Source of the DNA: Jatrophihabitans cynanchi
GTDB taxonomy: Bacteria > Actinomycetota > Actinomycetes > Mycobacteriales > Jatrophihabitantaceae
Length of the DNA: 64,000 nucleotides
Direction: 5' to 3'
NCBI RefSeq assembly: GCF_027247405.1
Contig: NZ_CP097463.1
Location: 1,674,001 to 1,738,000 of the forward strand
Made by a program: the position numbers and the translations under genes. Below are positions 8,385 to 16,587 of the stretch, piece after piece. A model generated the notes under the pieces. The model was not told where the DNA came from. It searched no databases and saw nothing but the letters and a program-made list of their open reading frames with translations. Position 1 is the stretch's first letter. Every line of letters starts with the position of its first letter.

Positions 8385-9076
8385 TGCGCCGTCACCGTGC
8401 CGTTGTCGTTGACGGTGATTCCCGCCGCGTCGTTCCCGTCGCAGCGGTAGGTGAGGTCGACGTCGCCGAGCGCGGGCACCGCGCCGGTGACCGATACGCA
8501 GCGCCGGCCGTTACCGAGCACGATCGCCCACGGGTTTCCCTCGGTCAGGACCGGGTCGTACTTCGGCAGCGCGCGGGTCAGGGTGATGATCTGCCCGGTC
8601 GACCACGGGTCGGCGAAGCAGGCCACCGTGGGCGGGGTGCTCTCACGCGCTGACGCGAAGCACGGGTCCAAGATGGTGTTGCCGATCAGGCAGCGGAACA
8701 CGCCGGCCACCGGGACCGCGATCGAGGTCGCGAAGCAGGAGCCGTGGCCGGCCGCGCGCGCGTGCACCAGCCGCCGTCCGTTCTCGTCGAACGGGGTGAA
8801 CTGATGCACGGTGGGTGGCTTGGCCGGCACGGCGCCAGGGGCCGTCGCCCGGGTCGGGTCGACGGCGGCGGGCTGAGCGCCGCCGGTGCTCGCGGACCTG
8901 ATCGGCGTCGGCGAGCTCGACGTCGGCGGGTTCGGCTGGGGCGAGTTCGCGGTGGACGTCGGTGAGCCGCACGCGGCCAGCACCCCCAGGCAGGCCGCGG
9001 CGGCCACCGCCGGGATGGACGCTCGGAGGACGCGCGTCAGCGCACGACCTCGCGCGTCCTCCGAGCTCGCCATCAA
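8297..9076 (-). CDS. lipoprotein of unknown function
   Basis: 259 residues. Signal peptide with lipobox LAAC (Cys about residue 36), then a Pro/Ser/Thr-rich linker typical of surface lipoproteins, then a folded domain of about 190 residues with several Cys (HGSCFATS, FRCLIGN, DPCF, ACFAD, RRCVSV, YRCDG) that could form disulfides. No catalytic motif recognised. A strong ribosome site (GGGAGG) lies 6 nt before the ATG. Its 3' end overlaps the convergent PAP2 gene by 88 bp. Starts at either of two adjacent ATGs. Confidence 0.75.
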   Translation of the reverse strand: MMASSEDARGRALTRVLRASIPAVAAAACLGVLAACGSPTSTANSPQPNPPTSSSPTPIRSASTGGAQPAAVDPTRATAPGAVPAKPPTVHQFTPFDENGRRLVHARAAGHGSCFATSIAVPVAGVFRCLIGNTILDPCFASARESTPPTVACFADPWSTGQIITLTRALPKYDPVLTEGNPWAIVLGNGRRCVSVTGAVPALGDVDLTYRCDGNDAAGITVNDNGTVTAHYGPSAGPLVDTAVLDEWRGRSYRFAATP

Positions 9077-9174
9077 GCCTCCCTCGCACTAGTAGACGCT
9101 CCGAGCGCGCGGGACGTTGCGTGCAGAAGGCAACGGTTATGTCTCGATTGTGTGTTGATCAGGTGCGCGGGCCG

Positions 9175-9798
9175 CTAGCGCGGTCCGAACTGCCTGTCCC
9201 CGGCGTCGCCGAGTCCGGGGACGATGTAGGCGTTCTCGTTCAGGCGCTCGTCGACGCTGGCGACGAACAGCCGCCCGGCCAGCCCGCTCTCGGCGATGAG
9301 CTGGACGCCCTCGGGAGCGGCGAGCGCGCAGAGCACCGTGACGTCGGTGGCGCCGCGCTCGTGCAACAGCTCCAGGCAGTGCTTGAGCGAACCGCCGGTG
9401 GCCAGCATCGGGTCCAGCACGATCACCGGGCGGCCGGCGAGTGAGGCCGGCAGGGAGGCCATGTACGGGTGCGGCACGTGCGTCTGCTCGTCGCGGGCCA
9501 GGCCGACGAAGCCCATCTGCGACTCCGGCAGCAGGTTGAACGCCGCCTCGGCCATGCCCAGGCCGGCGCGCAGCACCGGCACCAGCAGCGGCGGGTTCGC
9601 GATCGCGGTGCCCGTGGTGGGCGCGACCGGCGTGGTGACCGGGACGTCGGCGACGGCGAGCTCGCGGGTGGCCTCGTAGACCAGCAGGGTGGCCAGCTCG
9701 CGCAGCGCGGCGCGGAACTCGGCGTTGCTGCTGCGCTCGTCGCGCATCACGGTGAGCCGGGCCTGGACGATGGGGTGCGTGACGACGACGGTTTCCAC
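9175..9798 (-). CDS. upp: uracil phosphoribosyltransferase
   Basis: Converts uracil plus PRPP to UMP in pyrimidine salvage. 207 residues, normal length. PRPP-binding loop [12 protein letters not shown] (about residues 126-137), N-terminal [15 protein letters not shown] typical of the family, and the C-terminal uracil-binding [18 protein letters not shown] start at 9798 follows a TAGGCT hexamer by 6 nt, without a Shine-Dalgarno. Its place beside deoC and in the same region as deoA and cdd fits recapture of uracil released by nucleoside breakdown. Confidence 0.96.
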   Translation of the reverse strand: METVVVTHPIVQARLTVMRDERSSNAEFRAALRELATLLVYEATRELAVADVPVTTPVAPTTGTAIANPPLLVPVLRAGLGMAEAAFNLLPESQMGFVGLARDEQTHVPHPYMASLPASLAGRPVIVLDPMLATGGSLKHCLELLHERGATDVTVLCALAAPEGVQLIAESGLAGRLFVASVDERLNENAYIVPGLGDAGDRQFGPR

Positions 9799-9804
9799 GC
9801 GCGC

Positions 9805-9810
9805 AGCCTA
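9805..9810 (-). promoter_or_regulatory. -10-like hexamer of upp
   Basis: TAGGCT 6 nt before the upp GTG. Its first three bases are also the TAG stop of the CGNR remnant upstream. Confidence 0.5.
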
Positions 9811-10086
9811 CTGAGTCCGCGCCCTCGCGCGATGGGCGCGCACCCGCGCGCGCGAGCCGAACAAGCTGTCCGAGCACCAGCGACGGCGCCCGCTCTCGTC
9901 CAGGAAGATCCCGCCGCAGGTCTCGTCCGAGCAGGCGCGCAGCCGCGTCCGCTCCGGGCCGGTGAGGTGCCCGACCGCTTCCCGCGCGATCCGGGCCAGC
10001 GCGAGCGAAGTGGGCGTGCGGCTGCTGTCCCGGCGGCCTGCGGCGGTGCGCCCGACCGCCGAACCCGCCAGGTCGCTCGTGCGCTC
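9808..10086 (-). pseudogene. remnant of a CGNR zinc-finger transcription factor
   Basis: The minus-strand frame ending in TAG at 9808-9810 encodes the C-terminal CGNR zinc-finger region: LRACSDETCGGIFLDES, GRRRWCSD and a basic tail SRARVRAHRARAR. The second half of the zinc motif, normally CGNR, reads LFGSR, so one zinc ligand is lost. The frame opens only from a TAG at 10087-10089 and contains no ATG or GTG before the finger. The N-terminal ABATE-type domain is missing. It reads as a decayed 3' fragment, although a short protein from an unusual start cannot be excluded. It sits between upp and the divergent deoC, possibly once a local regulator. Confidence 0.6.
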
Positions 10087-10087
10087 C

Positions 10088-10093
10088 TAGACT
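10088..10093 (+). promoter_or_regulatory. -10-like hexamer of deoC
   Basis: TAGACT ending 6 nt before the deoC GTG at 10100; no Shine-Dalgarno apart from a G-run abutting the start. Confidence 0.45.
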
Positions 10094-10099
10094 GGCGGG

Positions 10100-11044
10100 G
10101 TGACCACAGTCGTCGACCTGCGGGACGTCACCCGCGACAACGCCGCACTGCGCCGCTTCCTGCACGGGCTGCCCGGCGTCGATCAGGTCGGCGCCGAGGG
10201 GCGGGCCGGCGCGCTGGCCACCCGCAGCATCAAGACCACCGCCAAGGCGTGGGCGATCGACACCGCGATCTCGATGGTCGACCTGACCACCCTCGAGGGC
10301 GCGGACACACCGGGAAAGGTGCGCTCGCTGTGCGCCAAGGCGATGCGTCCCGATCCCACCGACGCCTCGGTACCCGCCGTCGCCGCGGTGTGTGTCTACC
10401 CCGACCTGGTCGAGACGGCCGTCCACGCGCTGCGCGGGTCGCGGGTGGGCGTGGCGAGCGTGGCCACCGCGTTCCCGTCCGGCCGGGCGTCGCTGGAGAC
10501 CAAGCTGCACGACGTCCGGGACGCGGTGGCGGCCGGCGCGAGCGAGATCGACATGGTGATCGATCGCGGCGCGTTCCTCGCCGGGCGGTACCTGCAGGTG
10601 TTCGAGGAGATCGTCGCGACCAAGGCGGCCTGCGGCACTGCCCACCTGAAGGTGATCCTGGAGACCGGCGAGCTCGCGACGCTGGACAACACCCGGCGCG
10701 CATCCTGGCTGGCCTTGCTCGCGGGGGGCGACTTCATCAAGACCTCGACCGGCAAGGTCGCGCCCGCGGCGACGCCGCCGGTCGCGTTGGTGATGCTCGA
10801 GGCGGTGCGTGACTACCGCGAGGTCAGCGGCGAGTTGCGCGGGGTGAAGCTGGCCGGCGGGATCCGCGCCTCCAAGGAAGCGGTGCGCTACCTGGTGATG
10901 GTGAACGAGGTGGCCGGCGACGACTGGCTCGACCCGCGCCTGTTCCGGTTCGGCGCGTCCAGCCTGCTCAACGACCTGCTGCTGCAGCGGCACAAGCTCG
11001 CGACCGGCAGCTACGACGGCCCCGACTATGTGACGGTGGACTGA
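10100..11044 (+). CDS. deoC: deoxyribose-phosphate aldolase
   Basis: Class I aldolase splitting 2-deoxyribose-5-phosphate into glyceraldehyde-3-phosphate and acetaldehyde. 314 residues, the long actinobacterial form. Schiff-base lysine in FIKTSTGK (about residue 214), and the second DERA lysine region VKLAGGIRAS. It is followed after 3 nt by an aldehyde dehydrogenase, which would remove the toxic acetaldehyde. With deoA, cdd and PNP in the same region it completes deoxynucleoside catabolism. Confidence 0.95.
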   Translation: MTTVVDLRDVTRDNAALRRFLHGLPGVDQVGAEGRAGALATRSIKTTAKAWAIDTAISMVDLTTLEGADTPGKVRSLCAKAMRPDPTDASVPAVAAVCVYPDLVETAVHALRGSRVGVASVATAFPSGRASLETKLHDVRDAVAAGASEIDMVIDRGAFLAGRYLQVFEEIVATKAACGTAHLKVILETGELATLDNTRRASWLALLAGGDFIKTSTGKVAPAATPPVALVMLEAVRDYREVSGELRGVKLAGGIRASKEAVRYLVMVNEVAGDDWLDPRLFRFGASSLLNDLLLQRHKLATGSYDGPDYVTVD

Positions 11045-11047
11045 CCC

Positions 11048-12481
11048 ATGGCATCTCGCTTCGAGTACGCGCCCGCGCCGGAGTCCCGCGACATCGCGCG
11101 GCTGCGCCCGAGCTACCAGATCTTCGTGAACGGCCGGTTCCGCGACGGCAGCGGCGAGGCGGTCAAGACGATCAACCCGGCGGACGAGACACCGCTGGCC
11201 GAGATCGTCGAGGCGGGCCGCTCCGACGTGGACGACGCGGTGCGGGCCGCACGACGCGCGTTCGGGCCGTGGTCGCGGCTGCCCGGGCGCGAGCGTGGCA
11301 AGTACCTGTTCCGGATCGCGCGTGCGATCCAGGAACGCGGTCGCGAGCTGGCGGTGCTGGAGTCGCTCGACAACGGCAAGCCGATCCGCGAGTCGCGCGA
11401 CGTCGACGTCCCGACCGCGGCAGCGCACTTCTTCTACTACGCCGGCTGGGCGGACAAGCTCGGCTACGCGGGGTTCGGCCCCGATCCGCAACCGATCGGC
11501 GTGGCCGGCCAGATCATCCCGTGGAACTTCCCGCTGCTGATGGCGGCGTGGAAGATCGCGCCGGCGCTGGCGTGCGGCAACACCGTGGTGCTCAAGCCGG
11601 CCGAGACGACCCCGCTGACCGCGCTCGTGCTGGCCGAGATCATCGCCGAGGCGGACCTGCCACCGGGCGTGGTCAACATCCTCGCCGGTGGACCGGACAT
11701 CGGGCAGGCCATCGTCGAGCACGCCGGCGTGGACAAGATCGCGTTCACCGGCTCCACCGACGTCGGCAAGATCATCCAGCGCTCGCTCGCCGGCTCCGGC
11801 AGGCGGCTCTCGCTGGAGCTGGGCGGCAAGGCGGCGAACATCGTCTTCGACGACGCTCCGATCGACCAGGCCGTCGAGGGCATCGTGAACGGGATCTTCT
11901 TCAACCAGGGCCAGGTGTGCTGCGCCGGCTCGCGGCTGCTCGTGCAGGAGTCCGTGGCCGACGAGCTCATCTCGTCGCTGCAGCGCCGGCTCGGAACGCT
12001 GCGCGTGGGCGACCCGCTGGACAAGAACACCGACGTGGGGGCGATCAACTCGGCCGCGCAACTGGCCCGGATCCGCGAGCTGACCGACGCGGGTGTCGCC
12101 GAGGGCGCGACCCGCTGGTCGCCACCGTGCGCGCTGCCCGAGCGCGGCTACTGGTTCGCGCCCACCGTGTTCACCGGCGTCTCGCAGGCGCACCGCATCG
12201 CCCGCGAGGAGATCTTCGGCCCGGTCCTGTCGGTGCTGACGTTCCGGACCCCGTCCGAGGCGGTGGACAAGGCGAACAACACGCCGTACGGGCTGTCCGC
12301 GGGCGTGTGGACCGAGAAGGGGTCGCGGATCCTGTCGATGGCCTCGCGGCTGCGCGCCGGCGTGGTCTGGGCCAACACGTTCAACCGGTTCGACCCGTCC
12401 TCGCCGTTCGGCGGTTACAAGGAGTCCGGCTTCGGTCGCGAAGGCGGACGCCACGGCCTGGAGGCCTACCTTGCCCACTGA
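11048..12481 (+). CDS. aldehyde dehydrogenase (catalytic half of an ALDH16-like pair)
   Basis: NAD(P)-dependent oxidation of an aldehyde, probably acetaldehyde from DeoC. 477 residues, a complete ALDH fold: PWNFPLLM, the general-base glutamate in LELGGKAANIVF, the catalytic Cys in FNQGQVCCAGS (about residue 290), EEIFGPVL, and the oligomerisation tail PFGGYKESGFGREGG. The start is 3 nt after the deoC stop, and the end overlaps the next ALDH-like gene by 11 bp, so the three are one operon. Substrate is inferred from context. Confidence 0.92.
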   Translation: MASRFEYAPAPESRDIARLRPSYQIFVNGRFRDGSGEAVKTINPADETPLAEIVEAGRSDVDDAVRAARRAFGPWSRLPGRERGKYLFRIARAIQERGRELAVLESLDNGKPIRESRDVDVPTAAAHFFYYAGWADKLGYAGFGPDPQPIGVAGQIIPWNFPLLMAAWKIAPALACGNTVVLKPAETTPLTALVLAEIIAEADLPPGVVNILAGGPDIGQAIVEHAGVDKIAFTGSTDVGKIIQRSLAGSGRRLSLELGGKAANIVFDDAPIDQAVEGIVNGIFFNQGQVCCAGSRLLVQESVADELISSLQRRLGTLRVGDPLDKNTDVGAINSAAQLARIRELTDAGVAEGATRWSPPCALPERGYWFAPTVFTGVSQAHRIAREEIFGPVLSVLTFRTPSEAVDKANNTPYGLSAGVWTEKGSRILSMASRLRAGVVWANTFNRFDPSSPFGGYKESGFGREGGRHGLEAYLAH

Positions 12482-13376
12482 CTCCAAGTCCGGTGCTGCC
12501 GGCAAGGCCGGCGCCGGCGAGGCCCGGCTGCGGGTGCGCAAGACGTACAAGCTCTACCTGGGCGGAGCGTTCCCGCGCTCGGAGTCAGGGCGCTCGTACC
12601 CGGTGTCGTCGGCACGCGGCACGCTGCTCGCGCACGCCGCGCAGGCGTCGCGCAAGGACGTGCGAGACGCGGTCGTCGCGGCGCGCAAGGCGTTCGGCGG
12701 CTGGTCCGGCGCGACGGCGTACAACCGCGGCCAGGTGCTGTACCGGGTAGCCGAACTGCTGGACGGCCGGCGCGAGCAGTTCGCCGCCGAGGTGCAGGCG
12801 GCCGAGGGCGGTACGGCACGCGCGGCCGCCGCCCAGGTGGCCGCGGCGATCGACCGGTGGGTCTACTACGCCGGCTGGGCGGACAAGTATGCGCAGGTGG
12901 CCGGCGGCACCAACCCGGTGGCCGGGCCGTACTTCAACTTCTCGCTGCCCGAGCCGACCGGTGTGGTTGCGATCGTCGCACCGCAGGATTCGTCCCTGCT
13001 CGGACTGGTGTCCGTTCTGGCTCCGGCGCTCACCACGGGCAACACCACGGTGGTGCTCGCCGCCCAGGACCGGCCGCTGCCCGCCGTCTCGCTGACCGAG
13101 GTGCTGGCAACGTCCGACGTTCCCGGCGGCGTCGTGAACCTGCTGACCGGGTTCACCGCCGAACTCGCGCCCTGGCTGGCCTCGCACCGCGACGTCAACG
13201 CGATCGACCTGACCGGCGTCCCGCCTGCCGAGCGGGCGGCGCTGGAGATCGCCGCTGCCGACAACGTCAAGCGCGTGTACGTACCGCGATCCGTCGACTG
13301 GTCGACCGATCCCGGGCTGTCCCGGCTGGACGCCTTCGTCGAGACCAAGACCGTCTGGCACCCGATCGGCGTCTGA
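12471..13376 (+). CDS. truncated aldehyde dehydrogenase-like protein without catalytic Cys
   Basis: 301 residues matching only the N-terminal, NAD-binding half of the ALDH fold: YLGGAFPRSESGRSYPV, the amphipathic segment WVYYAGWADKYAQV also seen in the full-length neighbour, and PTGVVAIVAP. It ends before the catalytic cysteine and has a short unrelated tail ending VWHPIGV. Known ALDH16 proteins carry just such an incomplete, Cys-less second ALDH domain fused behind a full one; here the two would be separate, overlapping genes with a combined 778 residues, close to ALDH16 length. A structural or regulatory partner of the preceding enzyme is the best guess. Confidence 0.8.
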   Translation: MPTDSKSGAAGKAGAGEARLRVRKTYKLYLGGAFPRSESGRSYPVSSARGTLLAHAAQASRKDVRDAVVAARKAFGGWSGATAYNRGQVLYRVAELLDGRREQFAAEVQAAEGGTARAAAAQVAAAIDRWVYYAGWADKYAQVAGGTNPVAGPYFNFSLPEPTGVVAIVAPQDSSLLGLVSVLAPALTTGNTTVVLAAQDRPLPAVSLTEVLATSDVPGGVVNLLTGFTAELAPWLASHRDVNAIDLTGVPPAERAALEIAAADNVKRVYVPRSVDWSTDPGLSRLDAFVETKTVWHPIGV

Positions 13377-13411
13377 GGTTGCGCCGGATCCGGCTTCGGC
13401 GGTTGGGCCGC

Positions 13412-13861
13412 TCACGTCGCCGCGTCCCACTTGTGCTTGCCGAACCGCGGATCGGCGAGGACCTCCGGATCTGGCCGCCAGTCGTAGGTGTACGCCGGCA
13501 CCGCCGGGTTCTGTCTCGGGTTGTCCGGCATCCAGGCAATACGGAACCAACCCCACCACGGTGTCTGCATGCTGCAGATGGGGCGAACGCGCAGGTGGGC
13601 GGGCAGGCGCCGGCCGTCGCGCATCCGATACTCGACCGGTTCGCCGGGCACGACGAACTCGCGCCCGTGGCCGTGCAGCACTGCGATCCGCAGGCCGACG
13701 CTGCCCAGGATGCGCGTCAGCGTGCCGATCGTCGGGTCGGCGCACTCGCCGGATTCGAGCCGGCCGATGGTCGACTTGCCCAACCCGCTGAGCTCGGCGA
13801 GTTCGCGTTGGCTGAGCACGTACCTGCGCCGGATCTCGCGCAGCATGATCGCGGTGTTCAT
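13412..13861 (-). CDS. XRE-family helix-turn-helix regulator
   Basis: 149 residues. The N-terminal 60 form a Cro/C1-type HTH: LREIRRRYVLSQRELAELSG, KSTIGRLESGE, PTIGTLTRILGSVG. The C-terminal 85 residues are unlike common sensory domains, Trp- and Pro-rich (TPWWGWFRIAWMPDNPRQ, YTYDWRPDPEV). ATG 13861 follows GGGAG with good spacing, so the 44 codons upstream in frame are not used. It converges on the ALDH gene and has no obvious operon partner; the IS256 element lies just upstream of its promoter region and could influence it. Target unknown. Confidence 0.8.
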   Translation of the reverse strand: MNTAIMLREIRRRYVLSQRELAELSGLGKSTIGRLESGECADPTIGTLTRILGSVGLRIAVLHGHGREFVVPGEPVEYRMRDGRRLPAHLRVRPICSMQTPWWGWFRIAWMPDNPRQNPAVPAYTYDWRPDPEVLADPRFGKHKWDAAT

Positions 13862-14018
13862 GCTCCCGACGGTGCTCGCCAGGTGTGACGCCGGACGTGC
13901 CGGTCCTCCGCTGCCTGTGGACGACACGCGAACTGTGGACAGACGGTCGTTCGCGTCGCGGGTACGTTCTCCCGGGCACCCGGGTCCAGGCACCCCCAGG
14001 TGCGCTGGCGTGTAGTGG

Positions 14019-14026
14019 ATTGCCCC
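14019..14026. repeat. left target-site duplication of the IS256-family element
   Basis: ATTGCCCC, repeated exactly at 15617-15624 on the other side of the element. Eight bases is a usual IS256-family duplication length. Confidence 0.85.
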
Positions 14027-15616
14027 GGGCGTGTCAGATGGTCTGTGTGAGGGGTTGAGCTAACCCCGTGCGGGAGGCTCCTGCGGGAGCTGTCGCACAG
14101 ATCGGAGAACACGATCATGACGATCACGATGATGCCGGGCGGCCGGGCCGCTGCGGTGAACGAGGTGCCGTCGGCGGTGGCCGATCAGCTGGTGTCGGCG
14201 ACACTGGAGGACATGGCCAAGCGCAGCCGCAAGGACGAGCCGGTGCCACCGGCGCGGGTGGCGGCGCGCAAGCTGGTGGCCGAGATGGCCGGGCAGGGCT
14301 GGCTGGACGATCTGATGTCGAAGGTCGGTGACGACGGTGTCGCGTTGACCGGCGACGGCGGGTTCCTGCCGGAGATGATCAAGGCGGTGCTCGAGCGTGG
14401 ACTCGAGGCCGAGCTCACCGATCACTTGGGCTACGAGCGTGGTGACCCGGCCGGGGCCGGGTCTGGCAACTCCCGTAACGGGTCGACGCCGAAGACGTTG
14501 TTGACCGAGGTCGGGCCGGTCGATCTGGACACGCCGCGGGATCGGGTCGGCAGCTTCACGCCCCGGCTGGTACCGAAGGGGACCCGCCGCCTCGGCGGCC
14601 TGTCGGACATGATCATCAGCCTCTATGCCGGTGGGATGACGGTGCGCGACATCGGCCACCACCTGCAGCGGGTCTATGGCACCGAGCTGTCCCATGACAC
14701 GATCTCCAAGATCACCGACGAGGTCCTCGAAGAGGTCAAGGCCTGGCAGACCCGTCCCCTGGACGCGGTCTATCCGGTGATCTTCATCGACGCCCTGGTG
14801 GTGAAGGTCCGCGACCAGAACGTAGTGCGCAACAAGGCCTGTCACGTGGTGATCGGCGTCGATACCGACGGCGTGAAGCACGTGCTGGGCTTGTGGGTTC
14901 AGCAGCAAGAAGGCGCTCGGTTCTGGAACCAGGTGCTCGGCGAGCTGCGCAACCGCGGAGTGCGCGACGTGCTGATCGCCTGCTGCGACGGCCTGGTCGG
15001 GCTGCCAGAGGCGGTCGAGTCGACCTGGCCGCAGACAGTGGTGCAGACCTGCGTGGTCCACCTGATTCGCGCCTCGCTGCGTTACGTGTCCTACAACGAC
15101 CGCAAGGCCGTCGCTGCGGCGCTCAAGCCGATCTACACCGCGGTCAACGCCGACGCCGCCTTCGACGAGCTCACCACGTTCGCCGACTCCGAACTCGGCA
15201 AGAAGTACGGCGCCACCGTCGCAGCGTGGGAACGAGCCTGGGACCGGTTCGTGCCGTTCCTGGCCTTCCCACTGGAGGTTCGCAAGGTCATCTACACCAC
15301 CAACTCGATCGAGTCGTTGAACTACCAGCTCCGCAAGATCATCAAGAACCGTGGCCAGTTCCCCAATGACGACGCCATCATCAAGCTCATCTGGCTGGCC
15401 ATCCTCGACATCGAAGACAAGCGCGCCGCTCTGCGAGAGAAGGACAAAGGCAAGCCGGCGAACAAGCGCACCGCCCCGCCCCGCCTGATCGAAGGCGCCA
15501 CCACCACCGGCTGGCGCGCCGCCATCAACGCCCTCGACCTGGCCTACCCCGGCCGGCTCCCCGCCGGCCTCTAACCCAACGATCTTGACCACTTACACAG
15601 AAGACTTGACAGGCTC
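14027..15616 (+). mobile_element. IS256-family insertion sequence, apparently complete
   Basis: About 1.59 kb. Imperfect terminal inverted repeats of roughly 28 bp: the left end begins GGGCGTGTCAGATGGTCTGT and the right end, reverse complemented, GAGCCTGTCAAGTCTTCTGT; 8 of the first 10 bases match and a TCTGTGT core is shared. An exact 8-bp duplication ATTGCCCC flanks it. One intact transposase gene fills the element. The target lay in the distal arm of a hairpin downstream of the PKD-like gene. Perfect duplications and an intact gene suggest recent insertion. Confidence 0.92.
14117..15574 (+). CDS. IS256-family (Mutator-type) transposase
   Basis: DDE transposase of 485 residues, slightly longer than most because of an N-terminal extension. 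Visible features: GGFLPEMIKAVLERGLEAELTDHLGY-type N-terminal block, GMTVRDIGHHL helix-turn-helix, the first catalytic Asp in VIFIDALVVKV, the second in IACCDGLVGLPEA, and the family hallmark YTTNSIESLN near the C terminus. The ATG at 14117 follows GGAGAA at 14102-14108; MTIT is also a common beginning in this group. The frame is intact to the stop at 15574, 42 bp before the right end. Confidence 0.95.
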   Translation: MTITMMPGGRAAAVNEVPSAVADQLVSATLEDMAKRSRKDEPVPPARVAARKLVAEMAGQGWLDDLMSKVGDDGVALTGDGGFLPEMIKAVLERGLEAELTDHLGYERGDPAGAGSGNSRNGSTPKTLLTEVGPVDLDTPRDRVGSFTPRLVPKGTRRLGGLSDMIISLYAGGMTVRDIGHHLQRVYGTELSHDTISKITDEVLEEVKAWQTRPLDAVYPVIFIDALVVKVRDQNVVRNKACHVVIGVDTDGVKHVLGLWVQQQEGARFWNQVLGELRNRGVRDVLIACCDGLVGLPEAVESTWPQTVVQTCVVHLIRASLRYVSYNDRKAVAAALKPIYTAVNADAAFDELTTFADSELGKKYGATVAAWERAWDRFVPFLAFPLEVRKVIYTTNSIESLNYQLRKIIKNRGQFPNDDAIIKLIWLAILDIEDKRAALREKDKGKPANKRTAPPRLIEGATTTGWRAAINALDLAYPGRLPAGL

Positions 15617-15639
15617 ATTGCCCCGGATCCCGGGGCAAT
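15617..15639 (-). terminator. hairpin after the PKD-like gene, hit by the IS256 element
   Basis: Perfect 10-bp stem ATTGCCCCGG / CCGGGGCAAT with a 3-nt loop, 41 bp beyond the stop of the minus-strand gene at 15681. There is no T-run, as is common in high-GC terminators. The first 8 bp (15617-15624) are also the right copy of the IS256 target duplication, so the element entered the far side of this hairpin but left one complete copy next to the gene. Confidence 0.75.
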
Positions 15640-15680
15640 CCACCATCGCCGCAGCAGCCCCGGTCGGCCGCCGCCAGAAC

Positions 15681-16586
15681 TCAGTCGCCCGGGTTCGGCA
15701 CCAACACCGCCCGCGCCTGCCGCACCGTCAGCGCGGTCGAGGCGGCCGGGCCGGTGATCGGACCACCGGCCAACTGCTGGAAATGCGCGGCGTCCAGGGA
15801 ATACGACGCGGTCCACGACACCACCAGCGTGATCCGCACCGGCCCCGCACTGCGGTACACGTGCCCGTAATAGTCCGGACACAACACCTGCGCACACCGA
15901 TCCCCCACATCGTCATACGCCTTACCCGGAACAGCACTGGACGCCCGGACCCCGTCACCGAAATCCCACGCCGCATGATCGAACACGATCTTCAACCACA
16001 CCGGCTGACCCACCACCATCACCTGACCCAAGCTCCGAGCCGTACCGGTCCGCGCCCACAACAACGTCTGAATGTTCACCAACGTCGTCGGCGACGGACC
16101 GGCCAGCCCGATCCCCACCGCAGGCAACAACCGGATCGCCCGATCCCGGATCGTCGCCGCATCCGGCACCACCACCGGCACCTGCGTCTGCGGACACCAG
16201 AAACTCTCGTTCTGCCACCCCTGACCGGGCTTACGGCTCTGATACTCGAACGCATTCACGAAGACCGGGCCGGACTGTCCACCCTCGGCCAACAACTTGC
16301 AGCGCGGCACATTCGGCCCGCACCGACCCACCACCTGACCATCCAGCAGTGCCGCACCCGTGTCCGTACACGCCACCCGCCGATACTCGATCGAAGGCGA
16401 AGTGGGCGGCGTTGCTGATTCGCCGTCGACGCAGATGCCATTGAGAATCACCCCGTGCTTGCCCCCCGACCCAGCGATGATGCAGTCCTGAGCGTTGCTA
16501 CTTGGGAGCGCTGCAGCTGGGAGCATGGCAGACAGTTGCGCCACGAATGCGATGCCGAGCAACACCCGGATGACACGGCGCGCCAT
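15681..16586 (-). CDS. exported PKD-like domain protein
   Basis: 301 residues. Signal peptide (RRVIRVLLGIAFVAQLSA, then AAALPSS). The C-terminal third has a PKD-like pattern: WDFGDG near residue 210, then YGHVYRSAGPVRITLVVSW, the paired strands expected of this immunoglobulin-like fold. Several Cys (DCIIAG, ICVDG, RVACTD, CKLLA, FWCPQ, RCAQVLCPD) probably form disulfides. PKD domains usually mediate protein or carbohydrate contacts outside the cell; no catalytic site is seen. The start ATG at 16584-16586 lies 1 nt beyond the stop of the interrupted lipoprotein gene, so the two were one operon. With IS3 between it and the operon promoter, its expression now may depend on the element. Confidence 0.75.
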   Translation of the reverse strand: MARRVIRVLLGIAFVAQLSAMLPAAALPSSNAQDCIIAGSGGKHGVILNGICVDGESATPPTSPSIEYRRVACTDTGAALLDGQVVGRCGPNVPRCKLLAEGGQSGPVFVNAFEYQSRKPGQGWQNESFWCPQTQVPVVVPDAATIRDRAIRLLPAVGIGLAGPSPTTLVNIQTLLWARTGTARSLGQVMVVGQPVWLKIVFDHAAWDFGDGVRASSAVPGKAYDDVGDRCAQVLCPDYYGHVYRSAGPVRITLVVSWTASYSLDAAHFQQLAGGPITGPAASTALTVRQARAVLVPNPGD

Positions 16587-16587
16587 G

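Noticed and set aside
9137-12550. 1137-codon minus-strand open frame across deoC and the ALDH gene
   Set aside because: Composition is Arg/His/Gly-rich and it covers four well-recognised genes; a by-product of high GC.
13384-13395. GCCGGATCCGGC palindrome between the half ALDH and XRE genes as terminator
   Set aside because: Perfect but only 12 bp in total with no loop; too short to claim in this GC content.
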